Source: a virus
Reading direction: 5' to 3' (one strand)
Length of the DNA: 64,000 nucleotides
Virus record (IMG/VR): IMGVR_UViG_3300011189_000001
Location: 56,530 to 120,529 of that record
Below, one piece after another: positions 1 through 8,803 of this stretch (position 1 is its first letter; every line of letters starts with the position of its first letter). A program made the translations under genes and the position numbers. The notes beneath the pieces were generated by a model. The model was given only the letters and a program-made list of their open reading frames with translations, was not told the DNA's origin and did not search any database.

Positions 1-80
1 GATTCATCAGGAAGCCCCTCTAAACGTTCACGACAATCCCCCACCAATATCTTCCAGTTATTGTGTTCTATGTCTGTCAT
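1..80 (-). CDS. DNA methyltransferase, N-terminal fragment (runs off left edge)
   Basis: Only the first 26 codons are in the window. The start ATG (78-80) overlaps the stop of the upstream ATPase gene as ATGA. The visible residues include ILVGDCRERLEGLPDES, which resembles the start of phage N4/N6 DNA methyltransferases, where a GDC...L..LPDES segment comes just before the DPPY catalytic motif. The catalytic motif itself would lie beyond the edge, so the call rests on N-terminal resemblance only. It ends the replication and recombination operon as seen here. Confidence 0.5.
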   Translation of the reverse strand, partial: MTDIEHNNWKILVGDCRERLEGLPDE

Positions 81-706
81 CGTATTTTCTTTAGTTGTAG
101 ACGCTCATTGGCGTCAGAGGATCCCATGTATGCGTTATCACTTTGATCTACAAAGTCGGCGTTATGCGTCACCAACAAAATGTTCACGTCCAGTTCGTCA
201 CACAGCTTGCGCAAAAAATCGCCGCAAGTCTCTACGTACTCCGTGGACAGAGCGCCCAACGCCTCGTCCAAAACCAGGTACCTAGCTAGGTCCGCCTTCA
301 AGAGGACTAGAATACGCAACAGAAGGCTTACAACAGACGCTACGCCGCCGCCGAAAGATTCAAGGGGGTTAGCCCGGACACCGTTCTGCTCGGTCACAAA
401 ATTGGCGTAGACCTTCCCACGCTTTTGCTCAACCTCGATATCGAACTTGACGTCTTGGTCGAAATAAATCGACTGCAAACCTTCCGTAACGATCCGGCTA
501 AAGGACTCAGCGTATTCGTACACGTACTTGTTCAGGAGGTGCTTGAATAGCTCGCCCACCTTTTCCAAAAGAACGTCCTCTTGGTTAAGATGCTCGATCT
601 GTCCCGTAAGTTCCGTTTGCCGCTCTTGGAGCATGGCGTAAGACGTCTCCACTTTACGCGCTTGATCCATCACGGATTCGTATCTCGCTTCAAAATCAGG
701 CGTCAT
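77..706 (-). CDS. sbcC: Rad50/SbcC-like ATPase, C-terminal half
   Basis: 209 aa. This is the C-terminal lobe of an SMC/Rad50-type ABC ATPase. A coiled-coil segment (about residues 10-50) leads into an ABC signature (115-124, LESFGGGVAS), a Walker B with catalytic Glu (143-154, YLVLDEALGALS) and an H-loop His (about 181, ILLVTHN). It has no Walker A. That motif is on the separate gene at 4360-5532, so the two gene products together would make one ATP site. The start at 706 is preceded by GGAGGT; the longer open frame upstream has no such site. It is expected to work with the SbcD nuclease at 3395-4363 in DNA-end processing. No zinc-hook CxxC is present in this half. Confidence 0.85.
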   Translation of the reverse strand: MTPDFEARYESVMDQARKVETSYAMLQERQTELTGQIEHLNQEDVLLEKVGELFKHLLNKYVYEYAESFSRIVTEGLQSIYFDQDVKFDIEVEQKRGKVYANFVTEQNGVRANPLESFGGGVASVVSLLLRILVLLKADLARYLVLDEALGALSTEYVETCGDFLRKLCDELDVNILLVTHNADFVDQSDNAYMGSSDANERLQLKKIR

Positions 707-980
707 CAGAAACCTCCACGGTCGTGTAACCCCAATCTTCACAAGATTCACACGGTACGAAATTCCCATCAACTTCAAGCTCACCATAGCCTTCACAGGT
801 ACTACAAAAAGTTTGGATCACGTAACGCCCATCCCCAAACTCAATGTCCTGAGCTACCTTTTTACCCTTTTTCACAAGGTAAGGACTACCACAACACCCA
901 CAACCCCCTACCACAAAACCGTGCTTATCCGTGAGATCTTGAAGATCGGATAAAAATTCCGCTACTCTATCCTTCATCAT
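696..980 (-). CDS. Small DnaJ-type zinc-finger protein
   Basis: 94 aa. It contains CGCCGSP near residue 28 and then a CSTCEGYGEL ... CESCEDWGY pair. These resemble the CxxCxGxG repeats of the DnaJ zinc-finger domain, so one or two structural zinc sites are likely. The start ATGATG at 980 overlaps the stop of the sliding-clamp gene (ATGA), and the end overlaps the start of the Rad50 C-half gene, so translation is coupled through all three. There is no J-domain. The function is unknown; a protein- or DNA-binding adaptor in the replication operon is possible. Confidence 0.7.
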   Translation of the reverse strand: MMKDRVAEFLSDLQDLTDKHGFVVGGCGCCGSPYLVKKGKKVAQDIEFGDGRYVIQTFCSTCEGYGELEVDGNFVPCESCEDWGYTTVEVSDDA

Positions 981-2161
981 AGATCGACTCGTAAGGTCAC
1001 GAGGCAAATGCGAATATTGTCGTCTTCGGTCTTTTCGTAGAGCTTGACGTATTTGGTCTGAGCACCGTCATGGGCGCTAACACCGATCGTCACCTCATCA
1101 TCGTCATACAACGACAGAGGGTTCGTCAAGAAGTGCCGGTTGACTTTGAGTGATACCGACTCGCCCGAAGACTTCACACGAACGACCGGGATCTTAACCA
1201 CCGAATCATGCTTTTCTAAGGCGTCTTTCATCTTCAAGGTCAATACGCCCTCAGCACCCTCGGGGCCAGCGACACCGATTTCAAGCACCACGTCGTCCGG
1301 GTCTGCCGTAGCTCCCAGCGCCTTAACGGCACTCTGGAGCTTCGTCTTATCTACCGACCACACTTCCGGCTCGGAAAGGTCAACCGGGATACCGGGAATG
1401 TTCGGGAGCGCCAGATGCGTATCGGGATAACCGAAAAGGGATCCGTCGTCGGATTCGACCACGAAAAGGTCGGACTTCGACACGGTGCAGGAAAGGTCAC
1501 ACGTCTTGCTGAGGAACGAAATCAGCTTTTTGATTTCATCCTTTGTGATCTTAAACCGCTCTTCGCTATCCACATACTCAGCCAGCGCATCGTCTTCATC
1601 GGCCTCAGCCAACTTGAACATGGCCAGTGAACAGGTATCGGTCGCCAGCATATCCCGGCCCCGCAACTCCGTCACTTGCAAATTGTTCGCAAGCTCGTTG
1701 TTCGTCGTAGCTTCCCCAATGAAAGGGCGCACGAATTTCAGGGAATCCACGAATGCGTTGGGGTTGATATCGAAGAGCTTGGTTTTGTCTTCGAGGCGCT
1801 TGGAAAAGTCCGGGAAAGAGGCTGCATCGAGCGATGCAAAATGGCCCTTAGCTTCGCCGCATTCCATAACCACGCCGTTAGCGTCGGCTTCCACGTCAAC
1901 CACATCGTCAAACACGCTACCGACCCACTGAGAAAGCCGTGCGGCCTCTACGGTGAAACTACCCTCACCATGAAGGGAATCTTCCACGATTGTAGTAGGT
2001 ACCTTGACCATGATTCGGCGGTCGGTAGCCCACAAGACGAGACTATCCTCCTCGACCTTGAAAAGAATCGAAGAAGTGATCACACCCGCATCGTTGGTAA
2101 CAGCGAGGCTTGCTACATCGAGGGCCGCCTTCAAAGCGTCCTTTTGAATACTAAATCTCAT
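977..2161 (-). CDS. dnaN: Beta-type DNA polymerase sliding clamp
   Basis: 394 aa, close to the length of bacterial DnaN. The N-terminus MRFSIQKDALKAAL is typical of the family, and the protein continues as three successive clamp-like domains (for example DRRIMVKV near residue 60, the clamp DxxR motif). The start at 2161 is chosen because AGGAG lies 8 nt upstream and it gives the family N-terminus. The product is a DNA-encircling processivity factor loaded by the delta/delta-prime proteins encoded at 18.7-20.6 kb. A bacterial-type clamp in a phage implies a C-family-like polymerase or use of the host one. Confidence 0.88.
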   Translation of the reverse strand: MRFSIQKDALKAALDVASLAVTNDAGVITSSILFKVEEDSLVLWATDRRIMVKVPTTIVEDSLHGEGSFTVEAARLSQWVGSVFDDVVDVEADANGVVMECGEAKGHFASLDAASFPDFSKRLEDKTKLFDINPNAFVDSLKFVRPFIGEATTNNELANNLQVTELRGRDMLATDTCSLAMFKLAEADEDDALAEYVDSEERFKITKDEIKKLISFLSKTCDLSCTVSKSDLFVVESDDGSLFGYPDTHLALPNIPGIPVDLSEPEVWSVDKTKLQSAVKALGATADPDDVVLEIGVAGPEGAEGVLTLKMKDALEKHDSVVKIPVVRVKSSGESVSLKVNRHFLTNPLSLYDDDEVTIGVSAHDGAQTKYVKLYEKTEDDNIRICLVTLRVDL

Positions 2162-2180
2162 ACCGTAACTCCTAATAATT

Positions 2181-2453
2181 TCAATCGTCATACTTGGCGA
2201 GTTTCTCTTCCACCTCTTCCAAAGCGGACTCAGCCAAGGCAACCTTGCCGTTTAGCTCTTTACGCTTCTGGGGAAGAAGGTCCGGGATCTCTTTAAGATC
2301 GTAACCCTTTTCGGCGGCCTCCTCCTTGAGGTTGCGCAATTCTTCTTGCGCATTTTTAAGGCGGGCCACCTTTTCCGCCTTTTGACTCACTAACTGCTCA
2401 CGCTGTGATTTGATCTTCTTGATGCGAGCTTCAAGATCGGTCATGTCGCTCAT
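2181..2453 (-). CDS. Small coiled-coil protein
   Basis: 90 aa, rich in Glu, Lys and Leu with heptad-like spacing over most of its length and a short break around YDLKEIPDLLP (about residues 51-61). The Shine-Dalgarno site GGAG is well placed before the ATG at 2453. It sits between the Cas4-like nuclease and the sliding clamp in the recombination operon. It is not recognised as a known family. Given the neighbouring bisected Rad50, it could be an accessory coiled-coil partner, but nothing in the sequence proves this. Confidence 0.7.
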   Translation of the reverse strand: MSDMTDLEARIKKIKSQREQLVSQKAEKVARLKNAQEELRNLKEEAAEKGYDLKEIPDLLPQKRKELNGKVALAESALEEVEEKLAKYDD

Positions 2454-2470
2454 AGTGATACTCCTTCGTA

Positions 2471-3391
2471 TTAATCCGAATCTTCGATCTTACCGCCAAA
2501 GCCTATCATAACAGATCCCTCGTTACTTTGCGAGAGGCTTGGGAGCGTTTCTTCACCACGCTCGGCGCGGTTCCATCGACGCTTTTCACGGCGGGTCGCT
2601 TTCTGTTGTTGTCGCTCAACGCATACCGCTTCCCACGGGCACCACTTACAGTGGGACGGTTCCGGGTTTGCCTTGAAACGTTTCTTCTGGATGTTGGTAA
2701 ACGCAGCTACCAGATCGTTGCGCAATTTCGCAATACTTTCCGGGTCAGGCTTGATCCAGTCAAACGCTTTCTCGGGGTCATCGGCGAAACGGTAGTAATA
2801 AAAGCCCAGACGGTCTGGCAAACGATTGTGCAATAGCTTGAATGCCAAGGCATAGAACAAGAGCTGCTCTTCGTCTACGTACTTTTCACGGTGCTTAGAC
2901 GACTTGCCGTCAATCAACAGCACTTCGTCGTTTTTCTTGCGGATCAAGAAGTCGGCGATCCCGTACAAAAAATAGCTCGACTGTAGCTGCGTGCGAAGAA
3001 CCACCTCGCTTCGCGCATACGGCCCTAAGAGCTTTTCACGCTTAATACCTTCCAGCACCTTGGGTACGATCTCCAAACACGTCTCAAGCAATTCTAGCGG
3101 CTCGTACCGGCACTTGATATCGTTGAAGTCAACGTGCTCCTCGTCGAGGAACTCGTAAAAATACTTCGGCACCAAATCAAGTAGCTTTTGCGAAGTCCCT
3201 TTGCCGGATCGCCACAACTCATCGTTGTAGAAATCTTCGTAAACACGCTGGACCACACTACCAACAACCGCATTATGCTTCGAATCCGGTTCGGGTGGTT
3301 CCTCTTTATCTACACGTGTGAGGCGGTACCTCTTAGGACACTCGCGGTACGTCTTGTACCCTGAGTACGATAACCAGTATTGCTTTCCCAT
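2471..3391 (-). CDS. Cas4/RecB-like PD-(D/E)XK nuclease with Fe-S cysteines
   Basis: 306 aa. Motifs appear in the order of Cas4/AddB-type exonucleases: a first Cys in YRECPKRY (about residue 18), GSVVQRVYEDF (the family's GxxxH helix with Gln at the usual His), GIADFLI followed by VLLIDGKSSK (D-x-K active site, about residues 148-166), QLLFYALAF, and a C-terminal C-x2-C-x5-C cluster (CKWCPWEAVC). The four cysteines fit a 4Fe-4S cluster. It would be a 5'-3' ssDNA or end-resecting exonuclease. It lies directly downstream of SbcD, consistent with recombination or host DNA breakdown. The basic C-terminal tail (about 255-280) may bind DNA. Confidence 0.85.
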   Translation of the reverse strand: MGKQYWLSYSGYKTYRECPKRYRLTRVDKEEPPEPDSKHNAVVGSVVQRVYEDFYNDELWRSGKGTSQKLLDLVPKYFYEFLDEEHVDFNDIKCRYEPLELLETCLEIVPKVLEGIKREKLLGPYARSEVVLRTQLQSSYFLYGIADFLIRKKNDEVLLIDGKSSKHREKYVDEEQLLFYALAFKLLHNRLPDRLGFYYYRFADDPEKAFDWIKPDPESIAKLRNDLVAAFTNIQKKRFKANPEPSHCKWCPWEAVCVERQQQKATRREKRRWNRAERGEETLPSLSQSNEGSVMIGFGGKIEDSD

Positions 3392-3394
3392 ACT

Positions 3395-4363
3395 TTATCC
3401 TGACGCTGCTGCTTCTAAGTAGCGGAGCGCCCGGTTTCGTACCTCGTGATCGAAATCCTCCAAGCCTTCGATAGCTTGGCGGATGTTATCTTCTTCGTTC
3501 ACGGACGCAGACTCTGATAGCGTTTTAATGAAATGGTCGATATCTTTCCGTTCCTGTTTGATACGCTCATGCTTCTCTAGATCAAACACTTCGGAAGCCG
3601 GTTTTACTTCGATTTCAATCGGTTCGGTGTGGATTTTTACCTCACCCTCCACTTTTTCCACGCGGATATAACCGATCCGGGGGATGCGCTTCAGATTGTC
3701 ATTGGTAAGCGACCCCCTGCTGAGGGAACCCAAGTTGATAAAGGGCTTCCCCAACACCTCTTGAATGCCTTGATCAATGTGGTAGTGCCCGAAAATGAAA
3801 ACGTCCGGGGAGCATTCAGCTAGTTGCTGGTATGACAAAAATTGCTCACGCCCGAAACTTTCCGTCCCGGTAGGTGAAGCATACGTATGGGCGGCCACGA
3901 TCAATACGTCTTCGTCCCCGCGCTCAATTTCAAAGTCAAACACATCGAAATCGATCTTGTAAGGCAAACCCACGACGCGGACCACAAGACCATCGTCGTC
4001 TTCGAACCGGACGTCTCCCATACGTTCAAAAACCCCGGTTGCGAATAAAACGCCAAGGGGTTGCTTTTCTACGTAATCGACGTTGGCATACGGAAAGTCA
4101 TGATTGCCGGGGTTTTCATAAACCGGACAGGGATAGGACCGGTGCAGATCAGCTACCTTACGTACCAACAAATGGCTGTTTCGTGACGCCGCCTTGTTGT
4201 GAAAAAAGTCGCCGTTATCCAACACGGCATTCACTTTCTTTTCACGGGCCATGTCGCCGATCTGTCGGAGCTTACCAAGTAGCGTTTCCATGTAATCGTC
4301 GCACCTAGACTCCGGTGGACGATCGTTAATATGGACGTCGGTTCTAACCAAAAATGAAATCAT
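3395..4363 (-). CDS. sbcD: SbcD/Mre11-like metallophosphoesterase nuclease
   Basis: 322 aa. All calcineurin-like phosphoesterase motifs are visible in order: TDVHIND (DxH), DNGDFFH (GDxxH), NPGNHDF (GNHD), AAHTY and GHYHIDQG (GHxH), so two metal ions should be bound. The C-terminal 80 residues are helical and charged, as in the Rad50-binding tail. The start overlaps the stop of the Rad50 N-half gene (ATGA). Together with the two Rad50 halves it should form an Mre11-Rad50-type complex that processes DNA ends during phage replication and recombination. Confidence 0.92.
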   Translation of the reverse strand: MISFLVRTDVHINDRPPESRCDDYMETLLGKLRQIGDMAREKKVNAVLDNGDFFHNKAASRNSHLLVRKVADLHRSYPCPVYENPGNHDFPYANVDYVEKQPLGVLFATGVFERMGDVRFEDDDGLVVRVVGLPYKIDFDVFDFEIERGDEDVLIVAAHTYASPTGTESFGREQFLSYQQLAECSPDVFIFGHYHIDQGIQEVLGKPFINLGSLSRGSLTNDNLKRIPRIGYIRVEKVEGEVKIHTEPIEIEVKPASEVFDLEKHERIKQERKDIDHFIKTLSESASVNEEDNIRQAIEGLEDFDHEVRNRALRYLEAAASG

Positions 4364-5532
4364 GGGGACACATCCCGTTCACAAGTAGGACAGGTACCTG
4401 CCTCGTGCAGGGTTACATGCAACTCATCCTTATTGGCCTCGATCTGCTTGTCAAGGTCGCCGATCTCAGCCTTAGTGGCGGGGATAAGCGAAAGGATACT
4501 GTCCAGACGGGTTGCTATTTTGTCAAGGTCTTTACATTCGATATAGGCATCTTCAAGGTCGCCTAGCGTCGGCAATTCCAAACTGCCAAGATCCTTGAAA
4601 CGCCTTACCACACTTCCGATGCGGCGGGTCTTGGCGGCTAGGGATTCTAGCTCCCTGATCTCACCAAGCAACCCATCGTCATCCCATTCAGGAATATCGA
4701 CCTTTTCTACACCCGCGAACTTCTTGAGTTCGGTGCGACCACGATCGAAACGCCGGGCATACCGCGCCAGCGTTTCAACCTCTTTAACAGCATCGTCGCC
4801 ATCCCATGAGGGAACGGAAAGAGCTTCGACCCCATCCAAATGTTGGAGTGTAGTGCCCAAAGTGGAACGCTTCTTTTCGAACCCATCGAGGACTTCGATC
4901 TCCTTGTTAAGAGCCGTAATGCCTCGGTAGTAGGTCCGTACTTCCTCTACCTGTGCCATATCGTCGTCGTAATTCTCGTAGCGATTTAGTTCTTCTTTTA
5001 CAGCATCGAGGTCCGTGCGTCGGACCTTCCGCGTGCTCCGCACTTCCCGACGTTCCTTATCGCAATTTCTAAGTGCGGTCTGGACGTCAGTAAGGCGGCC
5101 CACATCGGAAATGGCTTCGGCTGCAAGGCTGCCAACCTCATTCAAAAGGAATAGGGGGTGGAACTGATCGGAGATCTGAACGTTGATGGAATCACGTCCC
5201 ACCTTCATCTCACCGAATCCGGCCTCGGCCACGTGGGGAAGGCTGCCCCTCCCCACGCTTTCAAGAACCTCTCCGTTGATCACGTAACCATTGTGACCGC
5301 CGCCCTTTTTCCAAATGAGATTGAACTCCGGGCAATCCAATTCGACCTCGGCGTGATCAGCGGTTCCGCCTTTCGTTACGAAATCATCGCCCTCTCGGTT
5401 AACGAGGGCTCCTTGAATTGCCCGGACCATCGCCGACTTACCGATGTTGGACTTACCAACTACTACGGTAAAGCCGTCGATTTCGATCTCAGCGTCCTCA
5501 ACGGACTGGAAGTTCTGGATTCGAACTTTCAC
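4360..5532 (-). CDS. sbcC: Rad50/SbcC-like ATPase, N-terminal half with zinc hook
   Basis: 390 aa. The N-terminus MKVRIQNFQSVEDAEIEI and Walker A VVVGKSNIGKSA (about 24-35) are those of Rad50/SMC ATPases. A long coiled coil follows, and the protein ends with GTCPTCERDVSP, a CxxC zinc-hook motif, where a full-length Rad50 would turn back. The signature motif and Walker B are on the gene at 77-706. The start is GTG, overlapping the RecA stop as GTGA; the end overlaps the SbcD start. The polypeptide therefore appears naturally cut at the hook apex and is not a truncated pseudogene. Confidence 0.87.
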   Translation of the reverse strand: MKVRIQNFQSVEDAEIEIDGFTVVVGKSNIGKSAMVRAIQGALVNREGDDFVTKGGTADHAEVELDCPEFNLIWKKGGGHNGYVINGEVLESVGRGSLPHVAEAGFGEMKVGRDSINVQISDQFHPLFLLNEVGSLAAEAISDVGRLTDVQTALRNCDKERREVRSTRKVRRTDLDAVKEELNRYENYDDDMAQVEEVRTYYRGITALNKEIEVLDGFEKKRSTLGTTLQHLDGVEALSVPSWDGDDAVKEVETLARYARRFDRGRTELKKFAGVEKVDIPEWDDDGLLGEIRELESLAAKTRRIGSVVRRFKDLGSLELPTLGDLEDAYIECKDLDKIATRLDSILSLIPATKAEIGDLDKQIEANKDELHVTLHEAGTCPTCERDVSP

Positions 5533-6863
5533 GTATCATCCATCTCGTTTTCGAGGAATACGGCTGTGGCCGGGTTTTCGTCGAGGTAATCAATAGCGGC
5601 ATCTCTGCCCCGTACTGATTGCTCTTCACCATCTTCATCGGTGAATTTATACCACGGACCGGCTTGGTCGATCAATCCCTCTTCAAGAGCTAGATCAACT
5701 AGCGCTTCGATAGCAGGGTCCACGACCTTTTCAGACGTAGTTTCACCCGTAGCTTCGGAGGTATCATCCTCGTTCTCGCCGATCTTAGTGACGCCGCCCA
5801 ACGCTGAGAAAGACGAAATCTGATTGACGAGGTGCATGAACTGCGAGGTGTTTTCAAGCAAGTAATCCCGAAGGTTCTCCTTGCCCTGCAAGCTCTGCTC
5901 TTCACCTTGCTGGTCCACGAACTTGTACCACGCGCCCGCACGTTGAATCAGATTGCGATTCTCAGCAATGTCCATGATAGAACGCACGTTGTCGATTCCT
6001 TCGCCGTAGCGTAGCACAAAATCAGTGCTGTGGCCTTGGTGCATCGACACTTTGTTCTTGGTGCATTGGGCGCGAACGATGTTGCAAATCGGCTGCTTTT
6101 CGCTATCGCCAGTGAGATCGTTTTCGATCTTGGAGTATTCGGTTTTCACCCGCTTGATCTTCAAACGGAGCGAAGCGTAATACTTCAAAGCGCGGCCACC
6201 CGACGTATCCTCGTCCGGTCCCGTATCGTACTTGCTCGTCTTGATCCGGCAGCGAAGCTGGTTCAAGTAAATAAGCGACGTTCCCGAATGGCGGAGGTCG
6301 TGAACAAGGTTCGGCAAAAAGCTCGATTGAAGTCGAGCAAGCAAACCGATCTGTCCCGTTTCAGACACATCCTTTTCGAAAGTCGCCTGCGGTACCATAG
6401 CCGACACTGAGTCAATGATGATCAGGTCGACTTTAGCGTTGACCATGATCTTGATGATCTCGGCACCCTCTTCCCATGTGATCGGGGAATACAGGTCCCA
6501 TTTGTCGTCGCTAAAATCCACACCCAAGGCTTGGGCATAGGCGGGAGCAATGGCGTTCTCATAATCAAGGAAGCAAACACTGCCTCCTTCGCTCTGGCAC
6601 TTCACAGCCGCTTCAAGCGCAAGCGTCGTCTTACCGGACCCTTCGGGACCGTAGATTTCTGTCATGCGCCCACGGGGAAGTCCGGGGCATTGTCGTTGAC
6701 CGTTAGGGAGCTTGTTGCCCCCGATCAAGAAATCAATAACAAGCGAACCGGTCGAAATTGCATCAACCGGCGTCGTGTTATTGGGGTCGAGTTCGACTCG
6801 GTTCTTGAAGTCGATCTTCTTGTTCTTCTTTAAGGCCGCTCGGGCCTTTGCTAGATTGGACAT
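5529..6863 (-). CDS. recA: RecA recombinase with duplicated C-terminal module
   Basis: 444 aa, about 90 longer than E. coli RecA. The core shows Walker A GPEGSGKTT (72-80), Walker B LIIIDSVSA (about 147-155), the mobile L1/L2 loop region (157-170; 205-225) and NQLR. After the core, the RecA-type C-terminal module (303-348; AGAWYKF ... LRDYLLEN) is followed by a linker and then a second clear copy (395-440; AGPWYKFTDEDGEEQS ... AIDYLDENP). The tail is acidic. It catalyses strand exchange on ssDNA coated by the phage or host SSB. It heads the recombination block, with stops and starts overlapping into the Rad50 N-half. Confidence 0.95.
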   Translation of the reverse strand: MSNLAKARAALKKNKKIDFKNRVELDPNNTTPVDAISTGSLVIDFLIGGNKLPNGQRQCPGLPRGRMTEIYGPEGSGKTTLALEAAVKCQSEGGSVCFLDYENAIAPAYAQALGVDFSDDKWDLYSPITWEEGAEIIKIMVNAKVDLIIIDSVSAMVPQATFEKDVSETGQIGLLARLQSSFLPNLVHDLRHSGTSLIYLNQLRCRIKTSKYDTGPDEDTSGGRALKYYASLRLKIKRVKTEYSKIENDLTGDSEKQPICNIVRAQCTKNKVSMHQGHSTDFVLRYGEGIDNVRSIMDIAENRNLIQRAGAWYKFVDQQGEEQSLQGKENLRDYLLENTSQFMHLVNQISSFSALGGVTKIGENEDDTSEATGETTSEKVVDPAIEALVDLALEEGLIDQAGPWYKFTDEDGEEQSVRGRDAAIDYLDENPATAVFLENEMDDT

Positions 6864-6912
6864 GTGGGTTGTCCCCTTGTCGTCGTAATCGTTTCATTCG
6901 ACTTAACTTCCA

Positions 6913-7575
6913 TTATTCTTCGTAGAGGTAGTCGTACTTTTCGTCTTTCAACAAATAGTATTTTTCATCCTCTTGATAGATCAAGCCTTTGTACTCGATC
7001 TTCCCCGTTTTACGCTTTTTGACTGTCTTGGTGAACGCCTGTGCCTCTTTCGAGGATAGATCATCTTCGGTGATATCACCGTCGAGGAGCGACTTGAATC
7101 GGGCAGCAAAGTACCCGATCAAATAGGCGTCAGCCACGTTGTTATTGAGGCGACCTTCCCACTCACCATCGAGTAGATCCTTCATCGCATCTTTCATGTC
7201 GCTCTTGAACATCTTGCCTTTATCGTCCAAAACGTCTCGGACAAAAGCCTTCAGTTGCGTCGGCATGAAATATACGAAAGGGAGCCGGTGATTCATCAAG
7301 ATCTCGATCGTATACATATAGAGGGCATAAAGCCCCATAGCATAGCTCGCCCGGTAAGGCGGATGCTCGATCCCAACGAAATCAATGTCGTGTCCGCAGT
7401 CTTTAATGATCTCATCAAGACCATCAGCTAACATGCGGTAGCGACGTGGCATAAAGGTTTTGGCGGTCGTCTTCATGACACCATAGTCAAGAACGGAATC
7501 CATCCCATCCTTATCAGTGTCAATCAGAGTCCACCCGTAACCCGTTATAGACGGGTCCAGTCCAAGTACAATCAT
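6913..7575 (-). CDS. ruvC: RuvC-like Holliday-junction resolvase
   Basis: 220 aa. The RNase H-like fold of RuvC is supported by LGLDPSITGYGW (first Asp, about residue 7), FVGIEHPPYRAS (catalytic Glu, about 69) and NVADAYLIGYFAARF (late Asp, about 146-150). This is the usual RuvC spacing apart from a lysine- and tyrosine-rich C-terminal extension of about 50 residues. It would cleave branched recombination intermediates before packaging. It lies just upstream of recA in the same operon. Confidence 0.88.
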   Translation of the reverse strand: MIVLGLDPSITGYGWTLIDTDKDGMDSVLDYGVMKTTAKTFMPRRYRMLADGLDEIIKDCGHDIDFVGIEHPPYRASYAMGLYALYMYTIEILMNHRLPFVYFMPTQLKAFVRDVLDDKGKMFKSDMKDAMKDLLDGEWEGRLNNNVADAYLIGYFAARFKSLLDGDITEDDLSSKEAQAFTKTVKKRKTGKIEYKGLIYQEDEKYYLLKDEKYDYLYEE

Positions 7576-7632
7576 AGGCTATATAGGGGGCAAAGGGGCG
7601 GGACCCGAAAGCCCCACCCCGATAGACTTCGA

Positions 7633-8325
7633 TTAGTCGATGTCTTCCATCAGATCATCATAGTCGATGTCTGAGGAAACGTCGGGTACGACGTCCGTAT
7701 CCTCGCCGAAGTGCTGCTTGATCTCATCAACAGAGAGATCACGGCAAAGAGAAAGGGTGTGCTCCTGTTCGGCAACACGCTCCAGAATCTTTTCACGGAT
7801 CTGGTCGTTGCGCTGCCACAAAGCCTGACCGTTGCACGCGGTGAACGACAGTTTTTGGTACTGATCGTCGGTGCAAGTGACTTTGATATCATGAGCGGTG
7901 AGGGGGAATTCCTCGTGGATCGTAGCAAGAAGACGGTACTTGTCTTCACCGAATTGCCACTCCAAGACTTCGAAGTCCAGTTGCGGCTTTCCGTCTGCGC
8001 CTTTCGGCAGTGATCCGTTGCGGTCGGTCTTGTACTTCAGGACGAAAGTACCGATACGACGCTTCGGGGGTCCGAATTTTTGCGTCGTGTACTCCCCTTT
8101 GGCATTGATGTATCCAAGGCCGGGGGCGTAGTGGTAATTAGCCATCTTGAACTTGGGGGTGTCAGTCTCCGCCATGCGACGGTTACCCTCCTCGTCCTTG
8201 AAAAACCATACGATCGCGAGACGATCGGTGTGGTTCTTCTTACCTTTGTACCGCTCAACGCGGCCTCCGGTCATAACTTTCTTGTCGTCTTGCCCAAAAC
8301 CAATCAACTGTTCTGCATCAGACAT
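7633..8325 (-). CDS. Probable single-stranded-DNA-binding protein
   Basis: 230 aa. No family motif is certain. Support comes from the strongly acidic C-terminal tail (last 16 residues include DIDYDDLMEDID), a feature of ssDNA-binding proteins that recruit partners, a beta-rich aromatic and basic middle part (residues 30-130), and its place between the histone-like gene and the ruvC-recA block. If correct it would coat ssDNA for RecA and the replisome. It could also be another DNA-binding recombination mediator. Confidence 0.5.
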   Translation of the reverse strand: MSDAEQLIGFGQDDKKVMTGGRVERYKGKKNHTDRLAIVWFFKDEEGNRRMAETDTPKFKMANYHYAPGLGYINAKGEYTTQKFGPPKRRIGTFVLKYKTDRNGSLPKGADGKPQLDFEVLEWQFGEDKYRLLATIHEEFPLTAHDIKVTCTDDQYQKLSFTACNGQALWQRNDQIREKILERVAEQEHTLSLCRDLSVDEIKQHFGEDTDVVPDVSSDIDYDDLMEDID

Positions 8326-8538
8326 AGGTATGTCCTCATCGTTTTAGACGGCCTACCAGCGCGTGGACTACTTTGGCATCCAATAAGGTGCGATGGTCGC
8401 TGCGCTTTAGCACCGTCAGTTGTTATTAAGTGGCCGATCACCAACCCATTTGGTGAGGGCCTAGAGAAGTTAGGTGGGAAGATATCAGGCAGTGTGTAAA
8501 AGGTAGGTTATGTGATCACTGCCTGTGATCTAGCTGTT

Positions 8539-8558
8539 AAAAACGCCTTATTCGGCGT
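8539..8558 (-). terminator. Intrinsic terminator after the histone-like gene
   Basis: On the minus strand a 5-bp GC-rich stem (ACGCC/GGCGT) with a 6-nt loop is followed by a run of five T. The stop codon of the gene at 8548-8784 is inside the loop. It ends the transcript coming from the right. Confidence 0.7.
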
Positions 8559-8784
8559 CTTCGACGTTGAACTGAGCCGTCACATCGCGAGGCTCAGTGC
8601 CTCCCTTGTCTGGACCCTTGCCACAAGCCAAAAGCTCTTTACGGCAATCGTTGAGTGCCTCACGGGCATTCATCAGGGTCTTTCTTGCTCGGGTTGCTGC
8701 GGCACGGTTTCCACCGTAACCTTTCACAACGTCTTCCTCGGAAGCCCGGAGGGCTTTTACGAGATCTTCGTAGGCGCTAGCCAT
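8548..8784 (-). CDS. Histone H1/Hc1-like small DNA-binding protein
   Basis: 78 aa. The central part (GGNRAAATRARKTLMNAREAL, about residues 24-44) resembles the helical segment of bacterial histone H1-like (Hc1) proteins and related phage proteins, in which GN.AA.TR.RK..M is followed by a helix. It could compact or coat phage DNA. An 18-bp perfect palindrome lies 20 nt upstream of the start. The similarity is short, so the family call is tentative. Confidence 0.5.
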   Translation of the reverse strand: MASAYEDLVKALRASEEDVVKGYGGNRAAATRARKTLMNAREALNDCRKELLACGKGPDKGGTEPRDVTAQFNVEDAE

Positions 8785-8803
8785 AATTAACTCCGTTACC
8801 TTG

